Positions 1 through 10,979 of a DNA stretch of 64,000 nucleotides are shown here, piece after piece. The notes under the pieces are model-generated. The model saw nothing but the letters and a program-made list of their open reading frames with translations. It had not been told where the DNA came from and ran no database searches. Where the stretch lies: positions 7,466,001 to 7,530,000 of the forward strand of contig CATNEN010000003.1 of NCBI GenBank assembly GCA_950097015.1, written 5' to 3'. The translations under genes were made by a program, and so were the position numbers. The stretch comes from Macrostomum hystrix (lineage: Eukaryota > Platyhelminthes > Macrostomidae). Each line of letters starts with the position of its first letter. Within the stretch, counting starts at the first letter, position 1.

Positions 1-216
1 ACTAATTGTTTGCGATCTGGAATTCTCTAACGCTTTCAGCTTCGATTGTCTATGGCCAATCCTGTACTCAGCAAAGGCGTATGATGTTTCTGCCATAGAA
101 GTAAAATGTATAAATTACAGCTCGACTGGGTGTGTAAAAGAATGCCTATTCAGAACAAAGGGTTGGTGTATCGTGGCTTGTTAATAATTCATATTCATCG
201 CTGACCAAATCATCAG

Positions 217-3200
217 ATATGGCTTCTGCTACATGTTCCGACCAACCAATCAGCAAATCTATGGCGGATATGACACCGGACTAACCCTGACGTTAGCCTA
301 CGAAGGCAGTCAGGAGGCCTATCTGACCGAGAGCCTGCGTTACAGTCGCGGCTACATTGTGCTAGTCACCGCCTACGACAAATTTGTGAACTTCTTTCGC
401 GCTGCTCCAATCGCCGCAGGGGTTGGCTATCGCACCGACATCTCGCTGCTGCTGCAGAGAACAAACCGACTGGCTAGCCCGAAGGATCCCTGCACTAATA
501 GGCATCAGGTGAGACTGCTGACGGTCTGGCATTCCTTGCTAATTGGCTATCTAACAGGAGAGTGTCCAGTCTAAACGGTTAGTGTCTAGTCTAAAAGGTT
601 TAGCGTCGTGTCTAACATGTTTAGCGTCATATCTAACATGTTTAGCGTCATATCTAACATGTTTAGCATCCTGTCTAAAAGGTTAAGCGTCCTATCTAAC
701 AGGTTTAGCGTCATGTCTAACGGGTTTAGCGTCATGTCTAACGGGTTTAGCGTCATGTCTAACGGGTTTAGCGTCATGTCTAACATGTTAAGCACACTGT
801 GTAACACTTTTAGTACCCCGTTTAAAATGTTTAGTGTCCTGTCTAACAGCTTTAGCGTTCTGTCTAACGGGTTAGGTATCCTGTTTAACTGGGGTTTAGT
901 ATCCTGTCTAACAGTTTTAGTATCCTGTCTAACAGGTTTATTATCCTGTCTAACAGGTTTAGTATCCTGTCTAACAGGAGTTTAGTATACTGTCTAACAT
1001 GTTAAGCGTATTGTCTAACACGTTCAGCATACTGTCTAATTTTTTTATTTTCGTGTCGAACATGTTCAGCATACTGTCTAACACTTTTAGTATCCTGTCT
1101 AACAGATTTAGTGTCCTCTCTAACATATTTAGCGTCCTATGTAACAGGCTTTCTTCTGATGAGTGTTTCAGAACAGACTCAACACTTTTACCGAAACAAT
1201 GGGTTGTGTGGTGAAACAAAAGCTCTTGAGAAAATTAGTACTCCAAAAAGCGAAAAGAAACTGTAAAAAAGGATCCTTGCCAAACATGGTACGATAATAT
1301 AGCGACCCGCATTTATTTCTGGCCATTAAATTTCTTCTCTACTTTACCTGTCATTTGACGAAACTGATTGCGACATTAATTAATTTGAAGTACAATTTTT
1401 AATTAGCAACGGTTAGACTGATCCAGTTCTTGATTTGGCAAGTTACAAAGAGGTACTGCAAGCTAGTGTGGGATCGCTTCGCTCAATATTTTCCCTTCGA
1501 CTCTCGTTTTTAATTGTAATTTAGCAATATGCTTTCAACCCTATATGCGTGGGACTTATGACTTAGAAGTCGGGGGTTCGATTCCCGACAACACTGAAAC
1601 AATTAGTGTCCTTCAAAAAGACGCTTAACTCTGCATTGCTTCACTTCAACCGGCTAGAAAATTAAAACACAAACGAACTGAAAAGATACACTAGCTCGCA
1701 TTTTTAATTAAAATCTCGCTAACAACAATATTACGAGTATCAGGCTGTCCGATTCCCGAATCCTCCATATGCTATTACAAAGTACGCAATCTTCATATAT
1801 TCATATATATTCATTTACATTAGTCTGCTCCAATTCTCGTTCGCTACGTTTGAACCATAGACAATCTCCAAGCTTCCACTGTACGCTCGTACTCTATAAC
1901 TCGTATTATCAATAAAGCAAGCGCGGGGCTTTGCCCCAAAAGAGAAACTTTCTACCTTACCACAGCAGCAGCAGCATATCCGTTTATTGTCACTGCCTGA
2001 CAGAGGCATTATCATATAGACTATCGTTTTTTAATGCATTTTTAATGAAGCTGTTAAGTCACGATAAATTGCCATAGATTATGAGCGAGAAATTCACTGT
2101 TTAATTTATTAATTTATTCTCCAGTTGGATTGGCCCATAGACCAGATAAATTTATTTATTTGGCCGTTGAAATTTATCTGGCCGGGACAGATAAACATGT
2201 ATCCCCCTTTTGCCCCGGGCGAGTGTCTATGTGACGCATGTTTTCATTTATTTCCCTAGGTAAATAAATCATTTATTTCCCGCTGCCCCGCGGGCTGATA
2301 AATTCGAGACAACAACCATAGACTAACAAAAACTAGCAAAAAGTGTAGCACACAAAAGCTACACACACGGAACGGGGGATACATATCATATTCCCCACTC
2401 ATTTAGCTGTCTAGGACCAAAAGCACTCGGTGTCTCGATCATTGACCTCGGCTTCGCCTCGGTCAATAAACGAGACACCTCTTGCTTTTGCCCGCTAGAC
2501 AACAAAATAAATGGGGAATATATACCATTTATCTGGTCCGGTGACAATTATCTGGCTTCAACTGTGGAATAAGTATAAGATAATACCCCCCTGATTTCGT
2601 TTCTTTGGCCTAGGAAAGGCTGAGGACGCGTTTCTTGGCCGAGGCGAAGCCGAGGCCCAGAAGCGCAGTCCGAAGCCGTTCCAAGGCCATAGACAACGAT
2701 TTCAGGGGGGTATTATAGTATTTAATCCTAAAGCTTGGCCCGGCTCACGAGATTGCAAACCTAAAACTGTTTACAGCAACTGTGACCATAGACTATATGT
2801 TTAATCGGCCTAGGCCACTAAATCATTTAACGGCCTAGGCCGATTAAATAATAAATGCACAGAATTAATAGCCAATAGGCCGGGCCAAGCTGGGGATTAA
2901 ATACATTATCACCCACTTGTTTGACTTATCTATGGCCGAAAACGTCTTCGGACATCGTTTCTTGGCCGAGGCGAAGCCTCGGCCAATAAACGAGTCCTCA
3001 GCCGTTCCCGGCCAAAATAAATTAAAAAAGTGGGTGATAACTTATACTTATTGTCACTGCCTGACACAGGCATTATCATATAGACTATCGTTTTTTAATG
3101 CATTTTTAATGAAGCTGTTAAGTCACGATAAATCGCCATAGATTATGAGCGAGAAATTCACTGTTTTTATTAATTTAAGCAACAAGAACTTTAACAGTAA

Positions 3201-6200
3201 ACAGATCGAGGATATAGCAAAGCAAACGAATACCAAAGTATTTAATTTTCGACAGTTAAGACTTATAAGTACGAGCTATATATTCTTTGTTAGAGGTTGA
3301 ACGTGCACCCATCGAAGAGGCAGTTGGCAAACATCGGCTGTTGCACACTTCGCATGTCAACTTAAGCCAATTGCTGCATGACTGTTGCACAAGTGGTTGC
3401 ACTCGTAGTCGCCTCGGTTGGTGGGGCCAAATTGTCACTAACAGCGGTAGCAACCTCCTTGAGCAACCACCCATAGGCATTCCTTTGTCGAAAAGATCCG
3501 CAATACGCGTGACGCGGATGCAGTGAAATTCGTGCACTGCTTGGAGAGGTTGCACACACTACGAGGGGTGGTTATTAAGTTCTCGGAAAAGTGTCCTTAA
3601 AATTATCGGATTTGGCTGAGTTTTCACACACTGAAAGGTCGTCCTACTAGCACTTCTCAACATAGCTTCCATCCAGATCCAAGCACTTCTGCAAGCGATG
3701 GAACCACGCATCAAAGCATCCCCTCAGGTCAACTTTGGTGAAGCAGTCCAGCTCAGTCTGCAGGGCAACCGCGAGCTCCTCCCTCGAATTAAAGCGCTTT
3801 CCCTTCAGGTTCTTCTTCATCCTGGGAAAGAGGAAGAAGTCGGCAGGCGCGAGATCCGGCGAATATGCCGGATGTGGCAGCTGGACGAGCCGTGTCGCCT
3901 GCAGGAATTCCTGGGTCATTCTTGCCCTGTGAGCGGGAGCGTTGTCCTGGTGGAGGAAGATGCCCTTCTCATGCATCTTTGGCCGCTCCTGCGCAAGCGC
4001 TTGAAGAACCTGCGGCAAGCAGACTGTGGTGTACTATTCTGCGGTCACCGTGGCACCGTGATCCAGCAGCACGGGCGGCAGGATCCCGCAGCGACGGAAG
4101 AAAATGGCCGCCATCACTTTGCCGACACTGCGTTCTCGGCGGAATTTCAGCGGGGCATCCTCCTCATTGGTCACCCACTGACGACTCTGCTCTTTGGTCT
4201 CGGGGTCGTAGAAATAGACCCAAGTTTCGTCAGCAGTGAGGATGTTGTCCACCGATTTTGAAGCTCCCCCATTGAACTTGGCCAGCATCAGCTCGGCGAA
4301 CTCAACGCGGGCTCGCATCTGATCTGCACTGAGTTGGTGGGGCACCCAGCGAGCAGACAGCTTCCGCATGCCCAGGTGTTGGTGCAGAATCTTGATGATG
4401 GTTGAATGCGACACCCCCACGAGCTGCTCCAACCAACGAGTTGTCACTCGCCGATCCTCGTCGACGTGGCGTCGAACAGCAGCGACAACTCCGTCCGAGA
4501 TGGCTGAAATTGGACGACCCTCGCGAGGTTCGTCGTCCAGGGAGGCCGAGCCGCAGCGAAAGCGCGCAAACCATTCGTACACCATCGACTGGGACGGGGC
4601 TTGATCCTCAAGGGCCGCACGAAGCGTCTGGTGACACGCAGCCGCAGTGCTGCCCAGTCGAAACTGCACCAGAATGGCTACCCGCCTGTCACGTTCGGTG
4701 AGCTGAGGCAGGGGTATTATGTTTTCTGTGGAACTTTGGCCACTGCGGCGCATCATTATGGCCGATTGAGCTGAAATTTTGCATGCAAGCATTGAATAGC
4801 CATCCCTACAACATAGTAAAATTTCGTGTCCCTAGCATCTTTCTAAATTACTTTTTCCGAGAACTTAATAACCACCCCTCGTACTAAGGTGCTTCATGAA
4901 TGCAGCCAACCAATTGAGACCGCGCACTTGCGTAGCAGAGAAGCGAATTTGTCCTGCCGAATTGTTAGTCAGAGGGCGCGGAAAGAACGAGGACGAATTC
5001 TGCGGTAACAAACTCTGATAATGCAGGATCAACTCCCGCTGAGCGCCGTAGATCCGCCTCTGTTTGCGCTGATTTCCCTTGCATATTGTTGGATCGCTAC
5101 TCTGGTTTTTTGTCTTTAACGGCGGCAACGCAAGATATGGATTCCCATCAGCGTCGACTTCTTCTTGGAGCGTGCCAACTTGCTTTAGACTGTTGTTCTT
5201 GACCTCTCTCGCCCAGGACATACAGCAGCCTAAATAGTACTTCATCTTGCAACGCTCAACTGTAGAACGGTCAAAATAAGCACGCATTTTCTGTAAATCA
5301 CCTTCTTCTATTGGCTCGTGCTGATTGACATTGCCTCCATCAGCATGTAAACGCCGCACCTTTTACTCGCAGCATCCGGTTGGCAGTGGCGAACTCGTCA
5401 CTGGAAATAATATTTGTTCGGCGCTTCAGCACGAGAGTCAAGTACCTCTGCACTCCAGCACGAATGCAGACCAACGTAGCTGGCGAATAGCAACTGCCGT
5501 CAGATTTTTTTAGACAGAAGTAAAAGAACCTTAGAAATTCGGCCAAACGACTGTCACTGATCACGCTCACATCCACAGCACCATGCTTCTTCAAAAATTC
5601 CACGAACATTTTGCCATGCAGAAACATGTGAACTCGTGTAGTGCTCGGCAGTGATTCCAGTTCGACAACATCCATCGCACTGGGTAAATCAGATAGTTCT
5701 GGAAGCTCGACACTAGAAACCGCAGCGGCCTCATCAACCGTCTCGATTTTAGACAGGTCTCTAAAATCTCCAATAATTATCCTCCATTATAAAATCTCCA
5801 AGAATTTCATCGGAACTGTGGTTCACGGCGCTCAGATCACTCAAAATCTACGAGGGTAGTTCAGTAGACGAGACGCCATCTTTAGAAACTGTCGACCGGT
5901 AGATTTTTCTAGTTGATAAGAGGCATTTTTAATTCGATTTCTCTCGCTTCTTGCTTTTAGTTCCTAACAGACTTCATGGTCGAGCTTTTCTTTTAGAGAA
6001 CTGTATTCTAAAAAATTGTCTATGGTCTGATTATTATTATTATTATTACTATTATATAGTGATAGTTAAGGTCTGATCCCTTTAAGAACTCCAATGATGA
6101 TGTCAAATAAGCTATATTTAGCAAACACTTTATTCTAGTTACCGGTGCACGTGGCCAAGCATATTACAAGACTGATTTTACACTAAAATGTAAATTACTT

Positions 6201-9200
6201 GCGGGATAAATAATTGGCAGCAGAAACTCATTATTATTTTGTCTTAAACAAACACTGACTGTTAGTTGCGCTACAAAGTTCTTTGCTTATAATAGAAACG
6301 GTCGCATTGCTGTCTTTAAAGCGATACTCTCTAGCTGGTTGGTAACCATTGGTAACGTGGGCTTTTATTGACCAATGTACGAGCGTAGTCCACTAACAAT
6401 TATTCCCGCTCATTCTATTGGCCGATGCTCTGCTGAATTTGTAATTCTATGAGATGTCAGATCCTGTTCTTTAAACATTTGAGATTCTGTTCTTTAAACA
6501 CGTGAGATCCTGTTCTTTAAACATATGAGATCCTGTTCTATAATCTTACGAGATCCTGTACTAAATTATGCATGATTCTGTTCTAACTTATGTATGATCC
6601 TGTTCTAACACATTGTGATCCTTTTTAACTGTTGTGATTCCGAAACAGAAACTAATGCCCTGAATGCGATTCCAAAACAGACGATGACATGACCATTTTC
6701 CAAGGTCGTCAGCCAAGTCGGCGACACTGAGGAATTCGACTTCGACAGTGTCAGCTGTGTTGACATGTCGCTGAGCAAAAGTGTCTACCGCCGCTGCGGC
6801 TGCGTGTCCGACCTGCTGCCGGTGCCGCCAAATTTGATCAGCGCCCCGCGCTGCATGCGACTGGACTGGAACCGCACCGGAGTCGACAACCTGACCATCG
6901 GCAACATCAGCGAGGTGTTCGGTCACCGAGACTGCCAGGACGCCATGCTTCGCAGCTACGAAGATCTCACAGTGTACGGCAACCATGTGGCCAGCTGCCA
7001 GAAAGCCTGCCGGGAGGACAGCATCGTGACGCACGCATCCATGGCTCTTCTACCGTCTGGTTCGTCGGCTGCGTCGACTTGGTCTCGCGACGTTGAACGC
7101 CTACTGGCTAAACGATGGCAGGCGACTGCTGGTAAGCCGTCATTTCTACCGGCACTGATCAACACGAGTACAGGCTCCCTGCTGCCAGGAGTCAGTGCCG
7201 ACAAGCACATTGTCCAGCTGAGTGTCTTCTTCGCCTCGTCGACCGCGGTTGTGTTTGAAGAGGACTGGCAGTACCCGACTGAAAGCTTCTTGTCTGAAGC
7301 CGGCGGCACTTTAGGTGAGAGTCCGAATTTAGATTTATTCTACCTGTAAACATTAGACGATTGATTAGTCTAGACTTCTCGCAATTGTGTCATTTAACAG
7401 TCGAACTACTAAGGGGGGAATTCCCCCCTATAAAAGCCGAGTATAAAAACGGACGGCAAAATGGTTAACAGTAGTCCTACTGTTAACAAGGAACTTTATT
7501 TCGATTTGATGTACATCTGAGCCGATAAGGCTAAATAAAATCCGCCTAATGCAGGTAACGATTGGCTAATTTAAGTAATTAGTATTAGCATCGCTCGCAG
7601 TAGTCGTTTGATGCCCTTTGTACAGTACATTCTGTAGAATATCCTGCAGTACTAATGTTCGTACTGTCCTCTATAGTGTCATTAGAGGTAATGTACCTAA
7701 AAGATTAAGTCTACACCCCAATGCTATTAGTGGAATGAGGCTATAGCATTTTAAGCACTACTTTCGTTGATTAGATTATGATTATTACTTTGAGCTGTAC
7801 AGTGTTTGCATGTTTTGTGCTTGATAATGCTTAACAAAACCACGAAACGTCACAACGATTTGCAAAGGTTTAAAGTAGTAAGTAAAGTATTGCAAAATTG
7901 GTATTTATTTTTGGTGAATGTGATGATTCTCTAGTTCATAGCTGTCTGTCTGTCTATAACTGTCTGTGTATAGGACTGTTTTTTAGTTTTCATTTTACGA
8001 TAGACATTTTTGTCAAAGTTTAAGTCAAGATTTAATACGGACTGTAAATCAATAGAAAATGAATGAATATAAGGGAGGCAATGACTAAAGCTAACAATCG
8101 GTGTTCCAATTGTACTCGTAAGATTTGCTTGCTTAACGATCTATACTATAATGAGTTACATGTGAAGTTTTTTCCTGTTTCCATGGTTCTGCTTACATAA
8201 AGTTTTTGAGACTGTGTATAGCAGGGGCATGATGTACTGACGAAGTTTAATTAAAATCTATAGTTTTCAGTGGAATTTCTGGCCGAATCCAGAAAACAGT
8301 TGACCACAATTAATTGCAAACTTTACTAGTAAATTTTTGATGAGCTGGTGTTAGAGTCAGGTACTCCAATACAGCACTGGCTTCGTTGAGATGAGGAACA
8401 ATGCTGTAGCCTGAGAGCAGTGTTGTGGCACCTTCACTTTGGTCCACTCAGCCAAATGAATTCTTCGTGGGCTGTACTTATGCCACTTCAATTTCATGGC
8501 ACAGCTATCGAAGCAGTTGTAAGAATATTATACAAGCTGAACATCATATCATCATATGCATCATATTCATCGATCAATGGTGCTGGTGAGACTGCAAAAA
8601 GCTTGAAATTAATAGTGTTGTTGCTTTTCAGTTCTCGTCAATTCTTCTCCAAGGACTTATTTAAGGAGCGGTGTCGAAAAACTTTTAATAAACAAGCACT
8701 TATTGTTTAAAAATTTATATAATAATAATTGATTACACCTGCCCCTATCGGGTCAGATGTGCAGCAGACAGCACAGCCGCAGCTATTGCGCGGTGCATCT
8801 GAAGGCAGCGTACGGCTGTTCAGTCCATGGACTGGGGGGACGCCACACCCACCCTAAATTACCCCAGCTGATGCTGGTACCCATTTAACAGCTGGGTGAA
8901 CTGAAGCAATGCAGAGTTAAGTGTCTTGCTAAAGGACACAAATTGTTCCAGTGGAGTCGGGAATCGAACCCCCGATCTTTAAGTCGACGCTCTAATGACT
9001 GGGCTACAATCTCTTTATTTACGAGTATATGATAGGCCTTCAAACTATATTTACATTCAGGCCTCTGGATGGGCGCGTCAGTGCTGACGGTCATGGAGGT
9101 CCTAGAACTATTAGCTTCCATATTCTATATTGCGTGTTCGAGTGGACAGGAAAACTCACGGCAGCAGCAGCAGCAGCAGCAGCTAGCTAATCAGAGCGGT

Positions 9201-9332
9201 CAAACTTCGACTAGCTCAGTAATACAGGTGCGACCAGCCGAGAAGATGGGAGGCATGGATGTGAACAATCTGGAAGACGATGCCATTAGGAGACGACCCA
9301 GCGACCATTTGAACTCTGTTTTTACCTATTGA
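217..9332 (+). CDS. DEG/ENaC (ASIC-like) sodium channel, 3' part of the gene
   Basis: Partial gene; the 5' end lies before the window. Coding exons read as 217-508, 6705-7314 and 9061-9332 (stop TGA at 9330). Acceptors are TCATCAG, TTCCAAG and ATTCAG; donors are CAG|GTGAGA and G|GTGAGA, and phases agree. Exon 1 begins YGFCYMFRP, matching the G-x-CY-x-F segment of the channel ectodomain, and contains GLTLTLAYE. Exon 2 has the cysteine-rich region (CVDMSLSKSVYRRCGC, further Cys pairs) and the pre-TM2 strand VQLSVFF. Exon 3 continues GLWMGASVLTVMEVLELL, the GxS selectivity filter and second membrane helix, then a short cytosolic tail with a Gln run from CAG repeats. The family forms trimeric amiloride-sensitive Na+ channels at the plasma membrane. 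TM1 is not in the window. The family call is secure; the subfamily and the exact start of exon 2 are less so. Confidence 0.85.
553..1160 (+). repeat. 21-bp minisatellite in DEG/ENaC intron
   Basis: Tandem copies of a 21-bp unit built on GTTTAGCGTCATGTCTAAC begin about 45 bp after the 5' splice site at 508/509. The period is a multiple of 3, so long repetitive frames appear on both strands; these are not genes. Units diverge toward the right end (TTTAGTATCCTGTCTAACA). Confidence 0.95.
1161..1545. other. intron sequence, nothing recognised
   Basis: AT-rich intronic sequence between the 21-bp array and a SINE fragment. I see no coding potential or repeat structure. Confidence 0.5.
1546..1652 (+). 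mobile_element. SINE family A, 3'-truncated copy
   Basis: Contains a tRNA-like B-box stretch GGGGTTCGATTCCCGAC, then a body word GACGCTTAACTCTGCATTGC that is shared with the copies at 8733-9010 and 19245-19453. Only the tRNA-like head and the start of the body are present. Confidence 0.65.
1746..2002 (+). mobile_element. solo LTR of the BEL/Pao family
   Basis: A 257-bp sequence beginning TGTCCGATTCCCGAATCC and ending CACTGCCTGACA. It is homologous over its whole length to the LTRs of the full element at 21215-27975, in opposite window orientation. It is flanked by CAGGC (1741-1745) and GAGGC (2003-2007), a decayed 5-bp target duplication. It contains AATAAA followed by a GGGGC...GCCCC hairpin, as in a retroelement poly(A) region. 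No internal sequence remains, so LTR-LTR recombination is the likely origin. Confidence 0.85.
1984..3165 (+). repeat. about 119-bp direct repeat bracketing the palindrome cluster
   Basis: Positions 1984-2101 and 3047-3165 are nearly identical, with about three mismatches. Each copy starts inside the end of the BEL LTR (TTATTGTCACTGCCTGACA) and continues into flanking DNA up to CACTGTTT. The right copy keeps the original target word CAGGC while the left has GAGGC. The arrangement implies duplication after the LTR had inserted, with about 0.94 kb now lying between the copies. Confidence 0.85.
2141..3052. repeat. cluster of nested palindromes (foldback elements)
   Basis: At least six inverted repeats lie side by side. 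H1 arms are 2142-2153/2170-2181. H2 is 2197-2207/2374-2384 (ATGTATCCCCC and its complement). H3 spans 2388-2521, H4 2580-2716, H5 2721-2901 and H6 2906-3040. H3, H4 and H6 are related hairpins with arms of about 65 bp, ending in C-runs (ATATTCCCC, ATAATACCCCCC, TTATCACCC). All three carry GCGAAGC or its complement GCTTCGC at the apex (2451-2457, 2644-2650, 2971-2977). H5 contains an inner perfect 17-bp pair (2800-2816/2832-2848) holding GGCCTAGGCC. Outer pairs 2141-2151/2527-2537 and 2568-2579/3041-3052 enclose H1-H3 and H4-H6. No frame suggests a protein. The type of element is unknown. Confidence 0.85.
3562..4881 (-). mobile_element. mariner (DD34D) transposon, near full length
   Basis: A 1320-bp element with perfect 29-bp terminal inverted repeats starting CGAGGGGTGGTTATTAAGT, flanked by TA on both sides (3560-3561, 4882-4883). 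That is the size, terminal structure and target site of Tc1/mariner elements. It sits inside the Crypton-like relic within the DEG/ENaC intron. Confidence 0.93.
3647..4792 (-). pseudogene. mariner transposase with one in-frame stop
   Basis: Reading the - strand from 4792, the frame gives an N-terminal helix-turn-helix region (QSMVYEWFARFRCG), then TADETWVYFYD (first Asp). It reaches TVTAE and hits TAG at 4034-4036. The same frame resumes with YTTVCLPQVL, HQDNAPAH (second Asp) and YSPDLAPADFFLF (third Asp, 34 residues after the second). So the three catalytic acids are all present, and a single stop in the usual AEYYT stretch is the only visible lesion. Total span is about 381 codons, slightly longer than the usual 340-350; the true start may be a downstream Met. 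Confidence 0.9.
5801..6451. other. intron sequence, nothing recognised
   Basis: AT-rich intronic DNA with a short ATT microsatellite near 6030-6050. No coding or mobile-element signal seen. Confidence 0.5.
6452..6615 (+). repeat. short degenerate 21-bp array before DEG/ENaC exon 2
   Basis: Seven or so units built on GAGATCCTGTTCTTTAAAC, losing regularity to the right (GATCCTGTTCTAACACA). It lies about 90 bp upstream of the acceptor at 6703-6704. Confidence 0.85.
7413..7487. repeat. two short perfect palindromes
   Basis: GGGGGGAATTCCCCCC (7413-7428) is a perfect 16-bp palindrome. At 7464-7487 the arms GTTAACAGTAG and CTACTGTTAAC are separated by 2 bp. They are 35 bp apart in DEG/ENaC intron 2, with TATAAAA-like words between them. 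Function unknown. Confidence 0.8.
7488..8732. other. intron sequence, nothing recognised
   Basis: AT-rich DEG/ENaC intron. An open frame at 8420-8710 has no recognisable motif and no splice context. Confidence 0.5.
8733..9010 (-). mobile_element. SINE family A, full-length copy
   Basis: On the - strand it starts with a tRNA-like head: an A-box-like TAGCCCAGTCATTAGAGCG and a B-box GGTTCGATTCCCGAC. It continues through CAAGACACTTAACTCTGC and CAGTCCATGGACTG and ends at CAGGTGTAATC before an ATT-rich tail. The body matches 19245-19453 in opposite orientation and 38385-38460 in part. It lies about 50 bp before the acceptor of DEG/ENaC exon 3. Confidence 0.8.
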
Positions 9333-9446
9333 CTGCGACTTCACTTACAATTTAATTTTTATCTAGTAGCATATAATACATAACATTAGTAAAGAGTTTT
9401 TATACTCGTAATTTGCAATGCGTTCCTATCAATGAAAGTATTTGTC

Positions 9447-10200
9447 TCCCATGATGACCCACTATCTCCCATGATGACCTACTATCTCCAATGAGGACCC
9501 ACTAACTCCCATGATGACCCACTATCTCCTATAAGGACCCACTATCTCCTATGAGGACCCACTAACTCCCATGATGACCCACTATCTCCCATGATGACCC
9601 ACTATCTCCAATGAGGACCCACTAACTCCCATGATGACCCACTATCTCCCATGATGACCCACTATCTCCAATGAGGACCCACTAACTCCAATGATGACCC
9701 ACTATCTCCTATAAGGACCCACTATCTCCAATGAGGACCCACTAACTCCCATGATGATCCACTATCTCCTATAAGGACCCACTATCTCCAATGAGGACCC
9801 ACTATCTCCCATGATGAACCACTATCTCCCATGATGACCTACTATCTCCCATGATGACCCACTATCTCCAATGAGGACCCACTAACTCCCATGATGACCC
9901 ACTATCTCCTATAAGGACCCACTATCTCCTATGAGGACCCACTAACTCCCATGATGACCCACTATCTCCCATGATGACCCACTATCTCCAATGAGGACCC
10001 ACTAACTCCCATGATGACCCACTATCTCCCATGATGACCCACTATCTCCTATAAGGACCCACTATCTCCAATGAGGACCCACTAACTCCCATGATGACCC
10101 ACCATCAGCCATGATGACCCACTATCTCCTATGATAACCCACTATCTCCCATGTTGACTCACATGACCCACGGAGTCACATGATGACCCACTGACTGACA
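9447..10200 (+). repeat. 20-bp minisatellite after the DEG/ENaC stop
   Basis: Unit ACTATCTCCCATGATGACCC and variants (CCAATGAGG, CCTATAAGG). Variant order repeats with a 380-bp super-period (block at 9461 repeats from 9841), so whole blocks have been duplicated. It starts 115 bp after the stop codon and may lie in the 3'UTR. Confidence 0.95.
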
Positions 10201-10599
10201 TGTTGACCCATCATTATATACTCACCAATTCTCACGTTAAAGTTTCTCCGTTTGACGACCTACACCTAAAGAGGTTTTGGAAACTGTGTTTAAAGCACTT
10301 AATAAATTTCATGCTGAGTTATTAAAAACTTTAGAACATTTCATATTTTTGCTTTTAGCTTTTACTTTTTCTGCTTTTTCCTTAACAAGCAGAAACTGTT
10401 AGGGTTGTGGTAAAGTGTAATGTGATAAATTCTGTGCAAAACAATTACGAGTACGTTGTACATAGTGCGTAGTACATATTTTTGCTAACCCTGTGAAAGA
10501 TATATGATCTCTTATATGTAAAAGATTCCGCAACAAGTAATAATAATTATTTAATAATCCATCTCATCGGTTTAAATCGTTTGTGTCCAATGAATCCTA

Positions 10600-10975
10600 G
10601 ACCCAAATCTCCTTAACCAAATCTAATTAAGCCCTAATCACGTGACCCAAACTTAGGCCAAATCTCCTTAACAATAATCACCTGACACAAATCACCTTAC
10701 CTAAATCCCATTAACCATAATCATGACCCGAACCCAATCCCTGACCCAAATCCCCTGACACAAATCCCCTGACCAAAATCCCCTGAACGAAATCCCCTGA
10801 CCAAAATCCCCTGACCCAAATCCCCTGACCCAAATTCCCTGACCCAAATGCCCTGACCAAAATCCCCTGACCCAAATCTCCTGACCCAAATTACCTGACC
10901 CAAATTCCATGACCCTAATCCCCTGACCCAAATTCTCTGACCTTAATTCCTCTCATAATTTCCTTATCCAAGTTC
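10600..10975 (+). repeat. 14-bp minisatellite
   Basis: Tandem AAATCCCCTGACCC units, degenerate at both ends. The regular core is 10740-10930. Confidence 0.9.
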
Positions 10976-10979
10976 CTCT

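Larger units (their letters stand above)
3256..5800 (-). pseudogene. Crypton-type tyrosine recombinase relic, split by mariner
   Basis: On the - strand, 5675-5340 encodes a segment with LAEFLRFFYFCLKKSDGS, YSPATLVCIRAGVQRYL and a following NIISSDEFATANRMLR. This resembles the domain found in Crypton-derived proteins such as QRICH1, ZMYM and KCTD1 (DUF3504). 5359-4883 continues it in another frame, ending GLNWLAAFMKHLS at the mariner boundary. Beyond the mariner, 3555-3400 gives HCIRVTRIADLFDKGMP, which matches the H-x-x-R box of tyrosine recombinases (canonical form N-H-x-I-R-x-T). Frameshifts and the insertion make it non-functional. The family call rests on remembered motifs. Confidence 0.6.

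Noticed and set aside
3698-4261. A 187-aa + strand frame within the first mariner
   Set aside because: Antisense of the transposase; no family resemblance of its own.
8420-8710. A 96-aa frame in DEG/ENaC intron 2
   Set aside because: No domain, no splice context, and composition like the surrounding intron.
9447-10200. CRISPR-like array
   Set aside because: The units are contiguous with no unique spacers and the genome is eukaryotic; these are minisatellites.
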